A DNA stretch of 54,616 bases from Candidatus Aminicenantes bacterium UBA2190 (GTDB lineage Bacteria; Acidobacteriota; Aminicenantia; UBA2199): NCBI GenBank assembly GCA_002335385.1, contig DCVK01000005.1, positions 1-54,616 of the forward strand, given 5' to 3'. Under the pieces are notes generated by a model. The model was given only the letters and a program-made list of their open reading frames with translations, ran no database searches and was not told the origin of the DNA. Made by a program: the position numbers and the translations under genes. Shown in pieces: positions 8,463 to 17,291 of the stretch (its first letter is position 1; each line of letters begins with the position of its first letter).

Positions 8463-8901
8463 CCTGAAGCCCGCCAAGGGCGCGGTGCGCAAGCGCAAGC
8501 GGGTGGGGCGCGGCCCCGGTTCGGGGTACGGCGTCACCGCCGGCCGCGGCAGCAACGGCCAGAAATCCCGTTCCGGCTACAGCCACAGCCGCGGCTTCGA
8601 GGGCGGCCAGATGCCCCTGGTGCGGCGGCTGCCCAAGCGCGGCTTCACCAATATCTTCCGCCGCGAGTTCAACATCGTCAACCTCGGCGAGCTGGACAAG
8701 TGCGGGCTGGACGAGGTCAAGATCGCGGACTACTTCGAAAAGAACCTGGCGCGCCGGCCCCGCCTGGCCATCAAGATCCTGGCTGACGGCGGCCTGACGC
8801 GCAAGATGAGGATCCAGGCGCACAAGTTCTCCAAGGCCGCCGTGGAGATGATCGAGAAGGCGGGCGGCGAGGCCATCGTCTGCCAAGGAGATGAAACTTG
8901 A
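8446..8901 (+). CDS. rplO: 50S ribosomal protein L15
   Basis: Late-assembly large-subunit protein. The 151 residues contain LKPAKGAVRKRKRVGRGPGSGYG near the start, the glycine-rich GRGSNGQKSRSG loop and FEGGQMPLVRRLPKRGFTN, all diagnostic. The C-terminal segment AVEMIEKAGGEAIV is typical. It starts inside rpmD, and its stop overlaps the secY TTG by 4 bases. Confidence 0.97.
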   Translation: MISLSNLKPAKGAVRKRKRVGRGPGSGYGVTAGRGSNGQKSRSGYSHSRGFEGGQMPLVRRLPKRGFTNIFRREFNIVNLGELDKCGLDEVKIADYFEKNLARRPRLAIKILADGGLTRKMRIQAHKFSKAAVEMIEKAGGEAIVCQGDET

Positions 8902-10277
8902 TCCGCTTCATCCGCAACATCTTCGCCATTCCCGAACTGCGCAAGCGCGTCATCTTCACCCTGCTGCTGCTGGCCGTCTATCGCATGGGGTCGCAGATCA
9001 TGACCCCGGGCCTCAACGCCGACGCCCTGCGCCAGTTCTTCGAGGCGCTCCAGGGGTCGTTCTTCGGCTTCATGGACATGTTCTCGGGGAACAACATATC
9101 GCGCATGACCATCTTCGCCCTGGGCGTCATGCCCTACATCAGCTCCTCGATCATCCTGCAGCTGCTGCAGGTGGTCTGGCCCTACCTGGAGCGCATCGCC
9201 AAGGAAGGCGAACTGGGCAAGAAGAAGATCACCCAGTACACGCGCTACGGCACCGTGCTGATCTGCCTGATCCAGGGCGGCGGCATCGCCGTCGGCCTGG
9301 AGAACATGACCCCCAACGGCATCCCGGTCGTGCTCAACCCGGGCTGGGGCTTCCGCCTGCTGACCGTCCTGACCCTGACCACCGGCACCATGTTCATCAT
9401 GTGGCTGGGCGAGCAGATCTCGGAGCGCGGCATCGGCAACGGCATCTCGCTGATCATCTTCGCCGGCATCGTCGTCGGCCTGGTCCCGGGCGTCGGCAAG
9501 ACGCTGGAGGGGCTGCGCACGGGAGACATGAGCCCGCTGAAGCTGATCTTCATCCTGGTCCTGATCCTGGGGGTCATCGCGTTCATCTGCTATGTCGAGA
9601 TGGGACAGCGGCGCATCCCCATCACCTACGCCAAGCGCATCCAGGGCCGCAAGATGATGGGCGGCCAGAGCACCTACCTGCCCCTGAAGGTCAACACCGG
9701 CGGCGTCATCCCCATCATTTTCGCCTCCTCGGTCATCACCTTCCCGGCCACCATCCTGCAGTTCATCAAGCACCCCATCGCCCAGAAGATCACCCAGCAG
9801 CTCACTTTCGGCATGCCGCTGTACACCCTGCTCTACATCGTCTCGATCATCTTCTTCACCTACTTCTACATCTCCATCATCTTCAACCCCAAGGACGTCT
9901 CCGACAACGTGCAGAAATACGGCGGCTTCATCCCCGGCATCCGTCCGGGCAAGAATACCACCGACTACATCGACAGCGTGCTCTCCAAGCTGACCTTCAT
10001 CGGCGCCATCTATCTGGTGCTGGTGGCCCTGCTGCCGGAATTCCTGCTGACGGGATTCAAGGTCGGCGCCCTGCCTTTCGTGGGCGACTTCCTGGAGGCG
10101 AACCTGCCGCGCTGGTTCTACGAGGGATTCAACGTGCAGTTCTACTTCGGCGGCACGTCGATCCTCATCGTGGTCGGCGTGGCCATGGACACGGTGCAGC
10201 AGATCGAGGCCCAGCTGACCATGCGCAACTACGACTCCTTCTCGCGCAAAGGGCGCATACGCGGGCGGCGCGGATGA
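8898..10277 (+). CDS. secY: Preprotein translocase subunit SecY
   Basis: Channel-forming subunit of the SecYEG translocon in the inner membrane. The 459-residue protein shows about ten hydrophobic segments. Family marks include ALGVMPYISSSIILQLL near residues 74-90, the KEGELGKKKITQYTRYGT loop and the cytoplasmic YAKRIQGRKMMGGQSTYLPLKVN loop that contacts SecA and ribosomes. The start is TTG, preceded by AAGGAG inside rplO. The stop overlaps the adk start by 4 bases, the common secY-adk-map order. Confidence 0.97.
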   Translation: MIRFIRNIFAIPELRKRVIFTLLLLAVYRMGSQIMTPGLNADALRQFFEALQGSFFGFMDMFSGNNISRMTIFALGVMPYISSSIILQLLQVVWPYLERIAKEGELGKKKITQYTRYGTVLICLIQGGGIAVGLENMTPNGIPVVLNPGWGFRLLTVLTLTTGTMFIMWLGEQISERGIGNGISLIIFAGIVVGLVPGVGKTLEGLRTGDMSPLKLIFILVLILGVIAFICYVEMGQRRIPITYAKRIQGRKMMGGQSTYLPLKVNTGGVIPIIFASSVITFPATILQFIKHPIAQKITQQLTFGMPLYTLLYIVSIIFFTYFYISIIFNPKDVSDNVQKYGGFIPGIRPGKNTTDYIDSVLSKLTFIGAIYLVLVALLPEFLLTGFKVGALPFVGDFLEANLPRWFYEGFNVQFYFGGTSILIVVGVAMDTVQQIEAQLTMRNYDSFSRKGRIRGRRG

Positions 10278-10906
10278 AGCGTTTCATCCTGTTCGGCGCA
10301 CCCGGCTCCGGCAAGGGGACCATGGGCGAGTTCATCCAGCGCGATTTCGGTTATGCCCGCATCGCCACCGGGGATATCCTGCGCGCCGAGATTGAGCAGG
10401 GCAGCGCCGACGGCCGGCGCGCCCGGAGCTTCATGGAATCCGGGGGTCTGGTCCCCGACGAACTGGTCATCGAGCTGGTGCGGCGGCGCCTGAGCCGCAA
10501 CGACCTGGAGGGTGGCTATGTCATGGACGGCTATCCGCGCACCCTGGCCCAGGCCGAGGCGCTGTCGGCCGTGGCCTGCGCCAGCGAGAAGGCGATCGCC
10601 ATCGACGTCGAAGAGGATGAGGCGGTCGACCGCCTGCTCTCGCGCCTTACCTGCCGCGAATGCGGCGCCATCTACAACCTGCGCAACAAACCGCCGAAAA
10701 CGGCGGGCAGCTGTGATCTCTGCGGCGGCGTCGTCGAGCGACGCAGCGACGACAACGAGCAGGCCGTGCGCCAGCGCTTCCGCGTCTATGCCGAGCGCAC
10801 CCTGCCGGTGATCGATTACTACCGCCAGCGCGGCGTCCTGTCGCGCGTCGATGGCAGCGGGGCGGCGGTCCCCGTCTACGAGCGCATCAAGGGGCTGATC
10901 TCATGA
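10274..10906 (+). CDS. adk: Adenylate kinase, zinc-lid type
   Basis: Cytoplasmic enzyme interconverting ATP + AMP and 2 ADP. The ATG at 10274 (ATGA overlap with secY) gives 210 residues beginning MKRFILFGAPGSGKGT, with the P-loop at residues 8-16. DGYPRTLAQAEAL around residues 85-97 is the AMP-binding segment. The LID domain carries four cysteines (127, 130, 147, 150), the structural zinc site found in many Gram-positive and other bacteria. It overlaps map by 4 bases. Confidence 0.97.
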   Translation: MKRFILFGAPGSGKGTMGEFIQRDFGYARIATGDILRAEIEQGSADGRRARSFMESGGLVPDELVIELVRRRLSRNDLEGGYVMDGYPRTLAQAEALSAVACASEKAIAIDVEEDEAVDRLLSRLTCRECGAIYNLRNKPPKTAGSCDLCGGVVERRSDDNEQAVRQRFRVYAERTLPVIDYYRQRGVLSRVDGSGAAVPVYERIKGLIS

Positions 10907-11670
10907 TCCCGCTGAAGACCGACCGCGAGCTCGACCTGATGCGCCAGGCCAACCGCATCGTCGCCGTGGTCCTGGCCGAGATCGAGGCAAGGATCCGCCC
11001 CGGCGTGACCACCCTGGAGCTGGATGCCTGGGCCGAGGAGCGCATCCGCGGCCTCAAGGGCAGCCCCGCTTTCAAGGGCTACGGGGGCCGCAAGGGCGCC
11101 CGGCCCTTCCCGGCCACCCTGTGCACCTCGATCAACCAGGAAGTGGTGCACGGCATACCCGCGAGCGCCCGCGTTCTGCGCGAGGGCGACATCGTGGGCA
11201 TCGACGTGGGTGTCGTCTACGACGGCTACCACGGCGACGGCGCCCGTACCTACGCCGTGGGCACGGTCACGACCCAGGCCCGCGACCTGATGGACGCCTG
11301 CCGGCATTCCCTGGACCTGGGGATCGCGGCGGCACACGCCGGCGGCCATCTGGGCGACATCGCCAAGGCCATCGACGGCTGCGTGCGCCGTGCGGGATTC
11401 TCCGTGGTGCGCGACCTGTCGGGACACGGCATCGGCCGCGGCCTGCACGAGGATCCGCAGGTGCTGAACTACTACGACGGGCGGCGCGGCGTAAAGCTGA
11501 AGAGCCGCATGACGCTGGCCATCGAGCCGATGATCAACGCCGGTTCCTGGGAGGTATGCACCCTGGACGACGGCTGGACGGTCGTCACCAGCGACGGCAG
11601 CCTCTCGGCCCATTACGAGCATACGGTGGCCCTGACCGACGACGGCCCCGAGATATTGACGAGGTGCTGA
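10903..11670 (+). CDS. map: Methionine aminopeptidase, type I
   Basis: Removes the initiator methionine from nascent proteins. The 255 residues show the type I metal ligands: the aspartate pair in IDVGVVYDGYHGDGAR, the histidine in LSGHGIGRGLHEDP, and glutamates in AIEPMI and HYEHTVALTDDGPEIL. The substrate-binding histidine sits in NQEVVHGIP. It is coupled to adk upstream (ATGA), and its stop shares a base with infA. The ribosomal-operon context fits its role on new polypeptides. Confidence 0.97.
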   Translation: MIPLKTDRELDLMRQANRIVAVVLAEIEARIRPGVTTLELDAWAEERIRGLKGSPAFKGYGGRKGARPFPATLCTSINQEVVHGIPASARVLREGDIVGIDVGVVYDGYHGDGARTYAVGTVTTQARDLMDACRHSLDLGIAAAHAGGHLGDIAKAIDGCVRRAGFSVVRDLSGHGIGRGLHEDPQVLNYYDGRRGVKLKSRMTLAIEPMINAGSWEVCTLDDGWTVVTSDGSLSAHYEHTVALTDDGPEILTRC

Positions 11671-11897
11671 TGGCCAACAAGGAGAAAGATGTCATCGAGG
11701 TCAAGGGCGTCATCCTGGAGTCCCTGCCCAACGCCATGTTCCTGGTGGAGCTGGATACGTCGCACCACCGCATCACCGCCCATCCTTCCGGCAAGATGCG
11801 CAAGAACAACATCCGCATCCTGCCCGGAGACAAGATCCTGCTGGAGATATCGCCCTACGATATCACCCGCGGCCGGATCATCTATCGATTCAAATAG
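11670..11897 (+). CDS. infA: Translation initiation factor IF-1
   Basis: OB-fold protein binding the 30S A site during initiation. The start at 11670 shares one base with the map stop and yields 75 residues: MANKEKDVIEVKGVILESLPNAMFLVEL, then AHPSGKMRKNNIRILPGDKILLEISPYDITRGRIIYRF, which closely follows the IF-1 consensus. A long reading frame upstream through map was rejected because it has no coding character. Confidence 0.97.
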   Translation: MANKEKDVIEVKGVILESLPNAMFLVELDTSHHRITAHPSGKMRKNNIRILPGDKILLEISPYDITRGRIIYRFK

Positions 11898-11906
11898 GAG
11901 GAAACG

Positions 11907-12020
11907 ATGAAAGTAAGAGCGTCCGTCAAGAAGATCTGCAATAAATGCAAAGTGATCAAGCGCAAGGGCGTGGTGCGGGTGATCTGCAAAGACGCCAAGC
12001 ACAAGCAAAGACAAGGTTAA
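11907..12020 (+). CDS. rpmJ: 50S ribosomal protein L36 (37 aa)
   Basis: Tiny late-assembly protein. ATG at 11907 to TAA at 12018-12020 encodes 37 residues starting MKVRASVKKICNKCKVIKRK. The zinc ligands Cys11, Cys14, Cys27 and His32 mark the zinc-containing form. AGGAGGAAACG lies directly upstream. Position between infA and rpsM is the standard one, so identification is firm despite the size. Confidence 0.97.
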   Translation: MKVRASVKKICNKCKVIKRKGVVRVICKDAKHKQRQG

Positions 12021-12029
12021 GGAGGCAAC

Positions 12030-12398
12030 GTGGCTAGAATCGCCGGAATCGAGATCCCCAATCAGAAGCGGGTGGAAGTCGGCCTGACCTACATCTACGG
12101 CATCGGCCGTCCCAAGTCCAAGGCCATACTGGATTACGTCAAGGTGGACGTGAACAAGAAGGTCAAGGACCTTAGCCCCGAGGAGCTGAACCGCATCCGC
12201 AAGCATATCGAATCGGAGGAGATGGTCGAGGGCGACCTGAAGAAAAAGGTCAACACCGACATCAAGCGCCTGATGGATATCAACTGCTACCGCGGCCGCC
12301 GGCACAAGAAGGGGCTGCCCGTGCGCGGCCAGCGCACCAAGACCAACGCCCGGACGCGCAAGGGCCCGCGCGGCTCGATGATCAAGAAGAAGAAATAA
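12030..12398 (+). CDS. rpsM: 30S ribosomal protein S13
   Basis: Head protein contacting P-site tRNA and 50S bridges. A GTG start after AAGGAGGCAAC gives 122 residues: MARIAGIEIPNQKRVEVGLTYIYGIG at the amino end and YRGRRHKKGLPVRGQRTKTNARTRKG at the tRNA-contacting end, both typical. It opens the alpha-type group rpsM-rpsK-rpsD-rpoA-rplQ. Confidence 0.98.
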   Translation: MARIAGIEIPNQKRVEVGLTYIYGIGRPKSKAILDYVKVDVNKKVKDLSPEELNRIRKHIESEEMVEGDLKKKVNTDIKRLMDINCYRGRRHKKGLPVRGQRTKTNARTRKGPRGSMIKKKK

Positions 12399-12410
12399 CG
12401 GAGGCAGCCC

Positions 12411-12806
12411 ATGGCTCAAAGAAAAAGCAGCAGCAAGACAAAAAAGAAGGACAAGAAGGTCATCACCCACGGGGTGATGTTCATCCATTCCACGTTCAAC
12501 AACACCATCATCACCATCACCGACCTCGAGGGCAAGGTGCTGACCTGGGCCTCGGGCGGCATGGTGGGGTTCAAGGGTTCGCGCAAATCGACGCCGTTCG
12601 CCGCCCAGCTGGCGGCCGAGAAGGCCCTGAAGGACGCCGAAAATTTCGGCCTGCGTTCGCTGGACGTCCGTGTCAAGGGACCGGGCGCCGGCCGCGAGAG
12701 CGCCATCCGCTCCATCGGCGGCACGCCGCTGCAGGTGCGCTCGATCAAGGACATCACGCCGATCCCGCACAACGGCTGCCGCCCGCCCAAGAAGCGACGC
12801 GTGTAA
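12411..12806 (+). CDS. rpsK: 30S ribosomal protein S11
   Basis: Platform protein of the small subunit. The 131 residues have a lysine/serine-rich amino end, then VMFIHSTFNNTIITITD, and the signature AAEKALKDAENFGLRSLDVRVKGPGAGRESAIRSI followed by ITPIPHNGCRPPKKRRV. AGGCAGCCC precedes the ATG, and rpsD follows after 12 bases. Confidence 0.98.
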   Translation: MAQRKSSSKTKKKDKKVITHGVMFIHSTFNNTIITITDLEGKVLTWASGGMVGFKGSRKSTPFAAQLAAEKALKDAENFGLRSLDVRVKGPGAGRESAIRSIGGTPLQVRSIKDITPIPHNGCRPPKKRRV

Positions 12807-12818
12807 GGAGGAAACCCA

Positions 12819-13454
12819 GTGGGAAAATATACAGGATCGATGTGCCGTTTGTGCCGGGTGGAGGGCAAAAAGCTCTTCCTCAAGGGAAGGCGCTGCCTGA
12901 GCGACCGCTGCGCCGTGGAGAAGAAGAACTATCCCCCGGGCCAGAAGGGGGCGCGGATCAATTTCCGCAAGTCCCATTACAAGAACCAGCTGCGCGAGAA
13001 GCAGAAGGTGAAGCGCTTCTACGGCGTCGGCGAGAAGCAGTTCCGCAACGTGTTCGCCGAGGCGGCGCAGAGGAAAGGCATCACCGGCGAGAACCTGCTG
13101 TGCACCCTGGAGAAGCGCCTGGACAACGTGGTCTACCGGCTGAATTTCGCCTATTCGCGCAACCATGCCCGGCAGATGATCCGCCACGGCTTTTTCGCCG
13201 TCAACGGCCGGAAAGTGAGCGTCCCGTCCTACATCGTCTCCCTGAATGACGAGATCTCCTTCCGCGAAAAGAAGCGCGAGGCCGAGAACGTCAAGGCCAT
13301 GCTCGAGGACGTCAAAGGCCTGGTCGAAGTCCCCGGCTGGCTGCTCCTGGACGGCGCCGCTCACAAGGCCAAGGTCAATGCCATGCCCACGCGCGACGAC
13401 GTTTCCCTCAAGGAGATCGAGGAGCGCCTCATCGTCGAGTTGTATTCGAAATAA
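12819..13454 (+). CDS. rpsD: 30S ribosomal protein S4, zinc-type
   Basis: Primary 16S rRNA binder that nucleates 30S assembly. The GTG start (MGKYTGSMCRLCRVEGKKL) after AAGGAGGAAACCC gives 211 residues. Cysteines 9, 12, 26 and 31 form the zinc module of the C+ S4 class. The S4 RNA-binding domain reads EKRLDNVVYRLNFAYSRNHARQMIRHGFFAVNG near residues 92-125. Order within the alpha group is canonical. Confidence 0.97.
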   Translation: MGKYTGSMCRLCRVEGKKLFLKGRRCLSDRCAVEKKNYPPGQKGARINFRKSHYKNQLREKQKVKRFYGVGEKQFRNVFAEAAQRKGITGENLLCTLEKRLDNVVYRLNFAYSRNHARQMIRHGFFAVNGRKVSVPSYIVSLNDEISFREKKREAENVKAMLEDVKGLVEVPGWLLLDGAAHKAKVNAMPTRDDVSLKEIEERLIVELYSK

Positions 13455-13464
13455 GGAGGGATCC

Positions 13465-14490
13465 ATGAACTTCAAATACCAGCGACCCCGCAAGTTGGAC
13501 ATCGAGGAGCTGACGGCGAACTACGGGCGCTTCAGCGCCGAGCCCTTCGAACGGGGCTACGGTATGACCATCGGCATCGCCCTGCGCCGGGTCCTGCTCT
13601 CCCTCATCGAGGGCTCGGCCATCACCGCCATCCGCATCGACAATGTGCTGCACGAGTTCTCCATCATCCCCGGCATCTACGAGGACGTGCTGAACATCAT
13701 CCTGAACATGAAGACCGTCCCCTTGAAGCTGAACGGTGACGAGACGAAGGTGGTGCGCATCGAGAAGACCGGCCCGGGGGAGATCCTTTCCGGGGACATC
13801 CTCACCGACAACAGTGTCGAGATCCTGGACAAGAACATCCACCTGGCCTACATGGAGGAGGGCGCCAAGTTCCAGGCCGAGATGGTCGTCAAGCGCGGCC
13901 TGGGCTTCAAGCTGTCGGAGCAGAATTTCGACGAGACCCTGAGCGTCGACTATATCCCGGTCGACGCCAACTTCAACCCCGTGGAAAAGGTCAACTACAG
14001 CGTCACTCCGGCGCGGGTGGGCAAGACCACGGACTACGAGAAGCTGGTCATCGAGATCTGGACCAATGGCAGCATCTCGCCCAAGGACACGCTGGCGCGT
14101 GCCGGCAAGATCCTGCGCGACCACCTGGTGGTCTTCATCGACTACCAGGACAAGGACAAGCTGAATGCCGGCCTCGAGCCCGAGGCCGGGACCGACCTGG
14201 AGAGCAAGACCGAGTGCCTGGAGAAGACCGTGGAGTCCATGGGGCTCTCGGTGCGCGCCCTGAAGTGCCTCAAGCGCCTGGGCGTCGACTACATCTTCGA
14301 GCTGGTGGAGAAGAGCGAGCACGAGCTGCTCAATTCCAAGAACTTCGGCAAGAAGTCGCTGGAGGAGATCATCAGCAAGCTGACCGAATACGACCTGGGC
14401 CTGGGCCAGAGGCTGCCCGAACCGCTGCGCACGGAATTCAAGAAGAAATACCTGAAGAAAGACAACGTCATCGAGGTCATGGAGGACTAG
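13465..14490 (+). CDS. rpoA: DNA-directed RNA polymerase alpha subunit
   Basis: Scaffold for RNA polymerase assembly and UP-element or activator contact. The ATG at 13465 after AAGGAGGGATCC gives 341 residues. The amino domain shows RFSAEPFERGYGMTIGIALRRVLLSLIEGSAITAI, the dimerisation and beta-binding core. The C-terminal domain is intact, with LGLSVRALKCLKRLGVDYIFELVEKSEHELLN-type helix-hairpin sequence from about residue 250. It sits in the usual rpsD-rpoA-rplQ position. Confidence 0.97.
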   Translation: MNFKYQRPRKLDIEELTANYGRFSAEPFERGYGMTIGIALRRVLLSLIEGSAITAIRIDNVLHEFSIIPGIYEDVLNIILNMKTVPLKLNGDETKVVRIEKTGPGEILSGDILTDNSVEILDKNIHLAYMEEGAKFQAEMVVKRGLGFKLSEQNFDETLSVDYIPVDANFNPVEKVNYSVTPARVGKTTDYEKLVIEIWTNGSISPKDTLARAGKILRDHLVVFIDYQDKDKLNAGLEPEAGTDLESKTECLEKTVESMGLSVRALKCLKRLGVDYIFELVEKSEHELLNSKNFGKKSLEEIISKLTEYDLGLGQRLPEPLRTEFKKKYLKKDNVIEVMED

Positions 14491-14494
14491 CAAC

Positions 14495-14902
14495 ATGAGA
14501 CACGGCAAAGACGGATACAAGCTGCGGCGCGACCCGGCCCACCGCCGCGCCCTGCTGCGCAACCTGGCCGCCAGCGTGGTGGAGAAGAACCGCGTGACCA
14601 CCACCCTGGCCAAGGCTAAGGCGGTGCAGCCCATCGTGGAGAAGATGGTGGGCCTCGGCAAGTCGGGAACGCTGGCCGACAAGCGCCGCGCCCTGTCCTA
14701 TTTTTTCAAGCGCCAGACGGTGCAGAAGCTGTTCGACGAGGTGGCGCCGCGCTTCATGGACCGCCGCGGCGGCTATACGCGCATCATCCGCGGCGAGTTC
14801 CGCAAGGGCGACGGCGCCGAGACGGCGATCATCGAGTTCGTCGACTACCAGTTCACCCCCAAGGAAAAGAAGAAAAAGGCAAAGAAATCGGGCAAGGCGT
14901 GA
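14495..14902 (+). CDS. rplQ: 50S ribosomal protein L17
   Basis: Large-subunit protein near the tunnel exit and the last ribosomal gene of the cluster. The 135 residues start MRHGKDGYKLRRDPAHRRALLRNLAASVVEKNRVTTTLAKAK, the L17 signature, and carry GGYTRIIRGEFRKGDGAETAIIEFVDY. A lysine-rich tail follows. It starts 4 bases after rpoA; tRNA-Gly begins 7 bases after its stop, so the tRNA is probably on the same transcript. Confidence 0.97.
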   Translation: MRHGKDGYKLRRDPAHRRALLRNLAASVVEKNRVTTTLAKAKAVQPIVEKMVGLGKSGTLADKRRALSYFFKRQTVQKLFDEVAPRFMDRRGGYTRIIRGEFRKGDGAETAIIEFVDYQFTPKEKKKKAKKSGKA

Positions 14903-14909
14903 GCGGCAA

Positions 14910-14981
14910 GCGGGCATAGCTCAATGGTAGAGCACAAGCTTCCCAAGCTTGGGGTTGCGGGTTCGAGCCCCGTTGCCCGCT
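14910..14981 (+). tRNA. tRNA-Gly (CCC anticodon)
   Basis: A 72-nt cloverleaf folds here: acceptor GCGGGCA/TGCCCGC, D arm GCTC-GAGC, anticodon stem CAAGC/GCTTG around loop TTCCCAA (anticodon CCC), variable GGGTT and T arm GCGGG-TTCGAGC-CCCGT. The CCA end is not encoded; the sequence after the discriminator T is GTTTT. It lies 7 bases after rplQ and 33 bases before the bactofilin start, on the same strand, so it is probably processed from the operon transcript. Confidence 0.95.
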
Positions 14982-15014
14982 GTTTTCCCCAATTCGCCTG
15001 ACCCAGGAGGCCCC

Positions 15015-15467
15015 ATGGCAGTATTTTCCCAGAAAAAGAGCACGGAAGCGGTTCCCGCCCCGGCCCCGGCCGCGTCCGGATCCAGCGGCCAGTCCTCGCT
15101 CATCGGCAAGACCCTGCTGGTCAAGGGCGAGGTCTATTCCGAGGACGAGATCCTCATCGAAGGCAGGATCCAGGGCAAGATCACCGTGAAGAACCGCGTG
15201 GTCGTCGGACGCGACGGGGTCGTCGAGGCCGAGATCGACGCCCGCGACATCGTCATCATGGGCAAGGTCACCGGTGACGTGCGCGGCAGCCAGCGCGTGG
15301 AGATCGTGCCGGCAGGCACCCTGCACGGCAACATCCACGCTCCGCGCGTCGTGATCGCCGACAGCGGCATTTTCGAGGGCAACATCGAGATGCGGCCCCG
15401 CGAGGACAAAGCGGCCGCCCATCCGCCCCAGGGCAGCGAGGGCGCGCAGAAGCCAGCCGGCAAGTAA
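15015..15467 (+). CDS. Bactofilin family protein
   Basis: Polymer-forming cytoskeletal protein. The ATG at 15015 after CAGGAGGCCCC gives 150 residues. A disordered Ala/Pro/Ser-rich amino end (about residues 10-30) is followed by a beta-helical repeat core, residues about 33-125: SLIGKTLLVKGEVYSEDEILIEGRIQGKITVKNRVVVG and later IVIMGKVTGDVRGSQRVEIVPAGTLHGNIHAPRVVI. A charged C-terminal tail closes it. Family members help position cell-wall enzymes and determine shape. The stop shares a base with the next gene. Confidence 0.93.
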   Translation: MAVFSQKKSTEAVPAPAPAASGSSGQSSLIGKTLLVKGEVYSEDEILIEGRIQGKITVKNRVVVGRDGVVEAEIDARDIVIMGKVTGDVRGSQRVEIVPAGTLHGNIHAPRVVIADSGIFEGNIEMRPREDKAAAHPPQGSEGAQKPAGK

Positions 15468-16249
15468 TGCCTTCCTGGTTCCTGCTAGCCGAGCCGGAAC
15501 CGCTCCCGGCCGCCGAGAATATGGCCCGGGACGAGCACCTTTTCAATCTCTGCCACGAGAAGAAGCAGGGTTTCCTGCGCCTCTACGCCTGGCAGAAGCC
15601 GTCCTTTTCCATCGGCGTCTCGCAACGGGCGCAGCGGGCGCTGAACATCGATTTCATCCGGAAGAACGGCTGCGAGTACGTGCGGCGCATCACCGGCGGC
15701 AAGGCCGTCCTGCACCATCGCGAGATCACCTACGCCGTGGCCTCCTCCGAGGACCTGTTCTTCCGGGAGCACGATCTGCACCAGTCGTACATGCTGATCT
15801 CGCGCGTTCTGGTGCAGGCCATCCGCTCGCTGGGAGTCGACGCCACTCTCTCCAAGGGCAGCGCCTCCGAGCTGTCGCGCAGCCACAATCCATGCTTCTC
15901 CTTCCCCACGCCGCACGAGATCGAGGCGGGAGGCAAAAAGATCGTCGGCTCGGCCCAGAAGCGCGACAAGCAGGCGCTGCTGCAGCACGGCTCCATCCCG
16001 CTGCACATGGACTATGACCTCTATGCCGGCGGCGCCAATTTCCCCGCCGCGGCGCTGCAAAAGAGCATGACCACCTGGGGCGACCTTTCCACCCGGGAGC
16101 CGCGGGAGCTGAGAGAGGCCCTGGCAGAAAGCTTCCGCGACTTCAGTGGCGGCGACCTCGCCCCGATGTCGTTCAGCGCCGAAGACGAGCGGCGCATCGG
16201 CGAGCTCAGGGACAAGTACGCCTCCGATGCCTGGAACCTCTCTTTGTAG
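15467..16249 (+). CDS. Octanoyltransferase, LipM-like (biotin/lipoate A/B ligase fold)
   Basis: Probably transfers octanoyl groups from ACP to a lipoyl domain in lipoate synthesis. The 260 residues show RRITGGKAVLHHREITYAV near residues 73-91, the substrate-pocket signature of the fold. Cys143 in NPCFSFPTPHE lies where LipM enzymes carry their nucleophile, and Lys158 in GGKKIVGSAQKR is the conserved lysine. QHGSIPLHMD follows, as in LipM. Length fits LipM rather than the longer LplA with its accessory domain. It overlaps the bactofilin by one base and the next gene by 23. LplA activity is the alternative. Confidence 0.82.
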   Translation: MPSWFLLAEPEPLPAAENMARDEHLFNLCHEKKQGFLRLYAWQKPSFSIGVSQRAQRALNIDFIRKNGCEYVRRITGGKAVLHHREITYAVASSEDLFFREHDLHQSYMLISRVLVQAIRSLGVDATLSKGSASELSRSHNPCFSFPTPHEIEAGGKKIVGSAQKRDKQALLQHGSIPLHMDYDLYAGGANFPAAALQKSMTTWGDLSTREPRELREALAESFRDFSGGDLAPMSFSAEDERRIGELRDKYASDAWNLSL

Positions 16250-17288
16250 CCTGCTGCTGATCCTTTTGGCCCTGGCGAATGCGGCATTTCCCTCCCGGCG
16301 CCACGAGATCCAGTTCCGGCGCAACGATTACGCCGGCATCGCCCCCCCTTCCCGCCTGAGCGCCGCCGGGCTGTCCAAGGCCATCCTGCGCGTCTTCAGC
16401 GACGATGAAAAAAAGGGCGGCCTCTATTTCCGCAGCGGCTTGTTCCCGGTCGTGCGGCCGGCGCTGGCCCCCTGGGAAAAGGGATATGCCGGGAGCGCCG
16501 TCCCCCTTTGGGCCTGGATGGGGGCGCGCAAGTTCGCCTGGCTGGATGAAGAAAGCCTCCATGACCGCGAGTGGTTCGGGGACGACACCCGCGCCATCGC
16601 CAAGCTCGACCTGTTCAATCCCCGGGCGCGGGAGCTGATCGTCAAGCTGTTCGCGTCCCTGGCCCGCCAGGATATCCAGGGCATCCTGATCCAGGACGAT
16701 CTGACCCTGCTGCGCGGCGAGGGCTTTTCCAGCTGGGGCAGGGCCAGCTTCACCCGTGCCAGCGGCCTGGGTGCCGACCCGCGGCGCATGCTGAAAAGGG
16801 GATCGGCCCATCAGCGCGCCTGGGAGGACCTGAAAACCGCGTGCATCGGCGAAACGCTGAAGCAAATCGTCGATGCCTGCAAGACAGCCCGGGCAAACTT
16901 CGAGGTCGGGCTCAACGTCCACTACGAGGCGCCGCTGACCCCGGAGCGGGCGCGCTCCTGGTACGCGTTCGATATTGACCTGGCCAGCGCTTCCGGAGTC
17001 GACCTCTTCTACCTCATGGCCTACCATCGCCAGATGAAAGCCGAGATGAAACTGGGCGAGAGCGACAGCCGCCTCTACTTCCGGCGCATGCTGGAGGCGG
17101 CATTGAGGCTCTGGGGCCCCCGGCTGGTCGTGAAACTGCAGGTGCGCGACTGGCGGAACAGCGAGCTGATCCCCCTGGAAGAATTGAAGGCCTACTACGA
17201 CCTGATCCCGGCCGGGGTGGAGCGCGTCTGCTTCGCGGCGGCGGATCCGGAGGACCTGGAGCTGATTTCCAGGATCATCGCAAGATAG
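16227..17288 (+). CDS. Secreted PgaB C-terminal-like glycoside hydrolase-fold protein
   Basis: The ATG at 16227 gives 353 residues with a clear signal peptide (MPGTSLCSLLLILLALANA). LDLFNPRARELIVKLFASLARQDIQGILIQDDLTLLRGEGFSSWG resembles the GHL13 domain at the C-terminus of poly-beta-1,6-GlcNAc deacetylase PgaB, where acidic residues in the FHDD-like motif hydrolyse the polymer; the DD pair is kept here. FYLMAYHRQMKAEM and LVVKLQVRDWRNSELIPLEEL continue the barrel. No deacetylase domain is present. It is probably a periplasmic or envelope glycan-active protein. The start lies within the preceding gene. Confidence 0.7.
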   Translation: MPGTSLCSLLLILLALANAAFPSRRHEIQFRRNDYAGIAPPSRLSAAGLSKAILRVFSDDEKKGGLYFRSGLFPVVRPALAPWEKGYAGSAVPLWAWMGARKFAWLDEESLHDREWFGDDTRAIAKLDLFNPRARELIVKLFASLARQDIQGILIQDDLTLLRGEGFSSWGRASFTRASGLGADPRRMLKRGSAHQRAWEDLKTACIGETLKQIVDACKTARANFEVGLNVHYEAPLTPERARSWYAFDIDLASASGVDLFYLMAYHRQMKAEMKLGESDSRLYFRRMLEAALRLWGPRLVVKLQVRDWRNSELIPLEELKAYYDLIPAGVERVCFAAADPEDLELISRIIAR

Positions 17289-17291
17289 TTC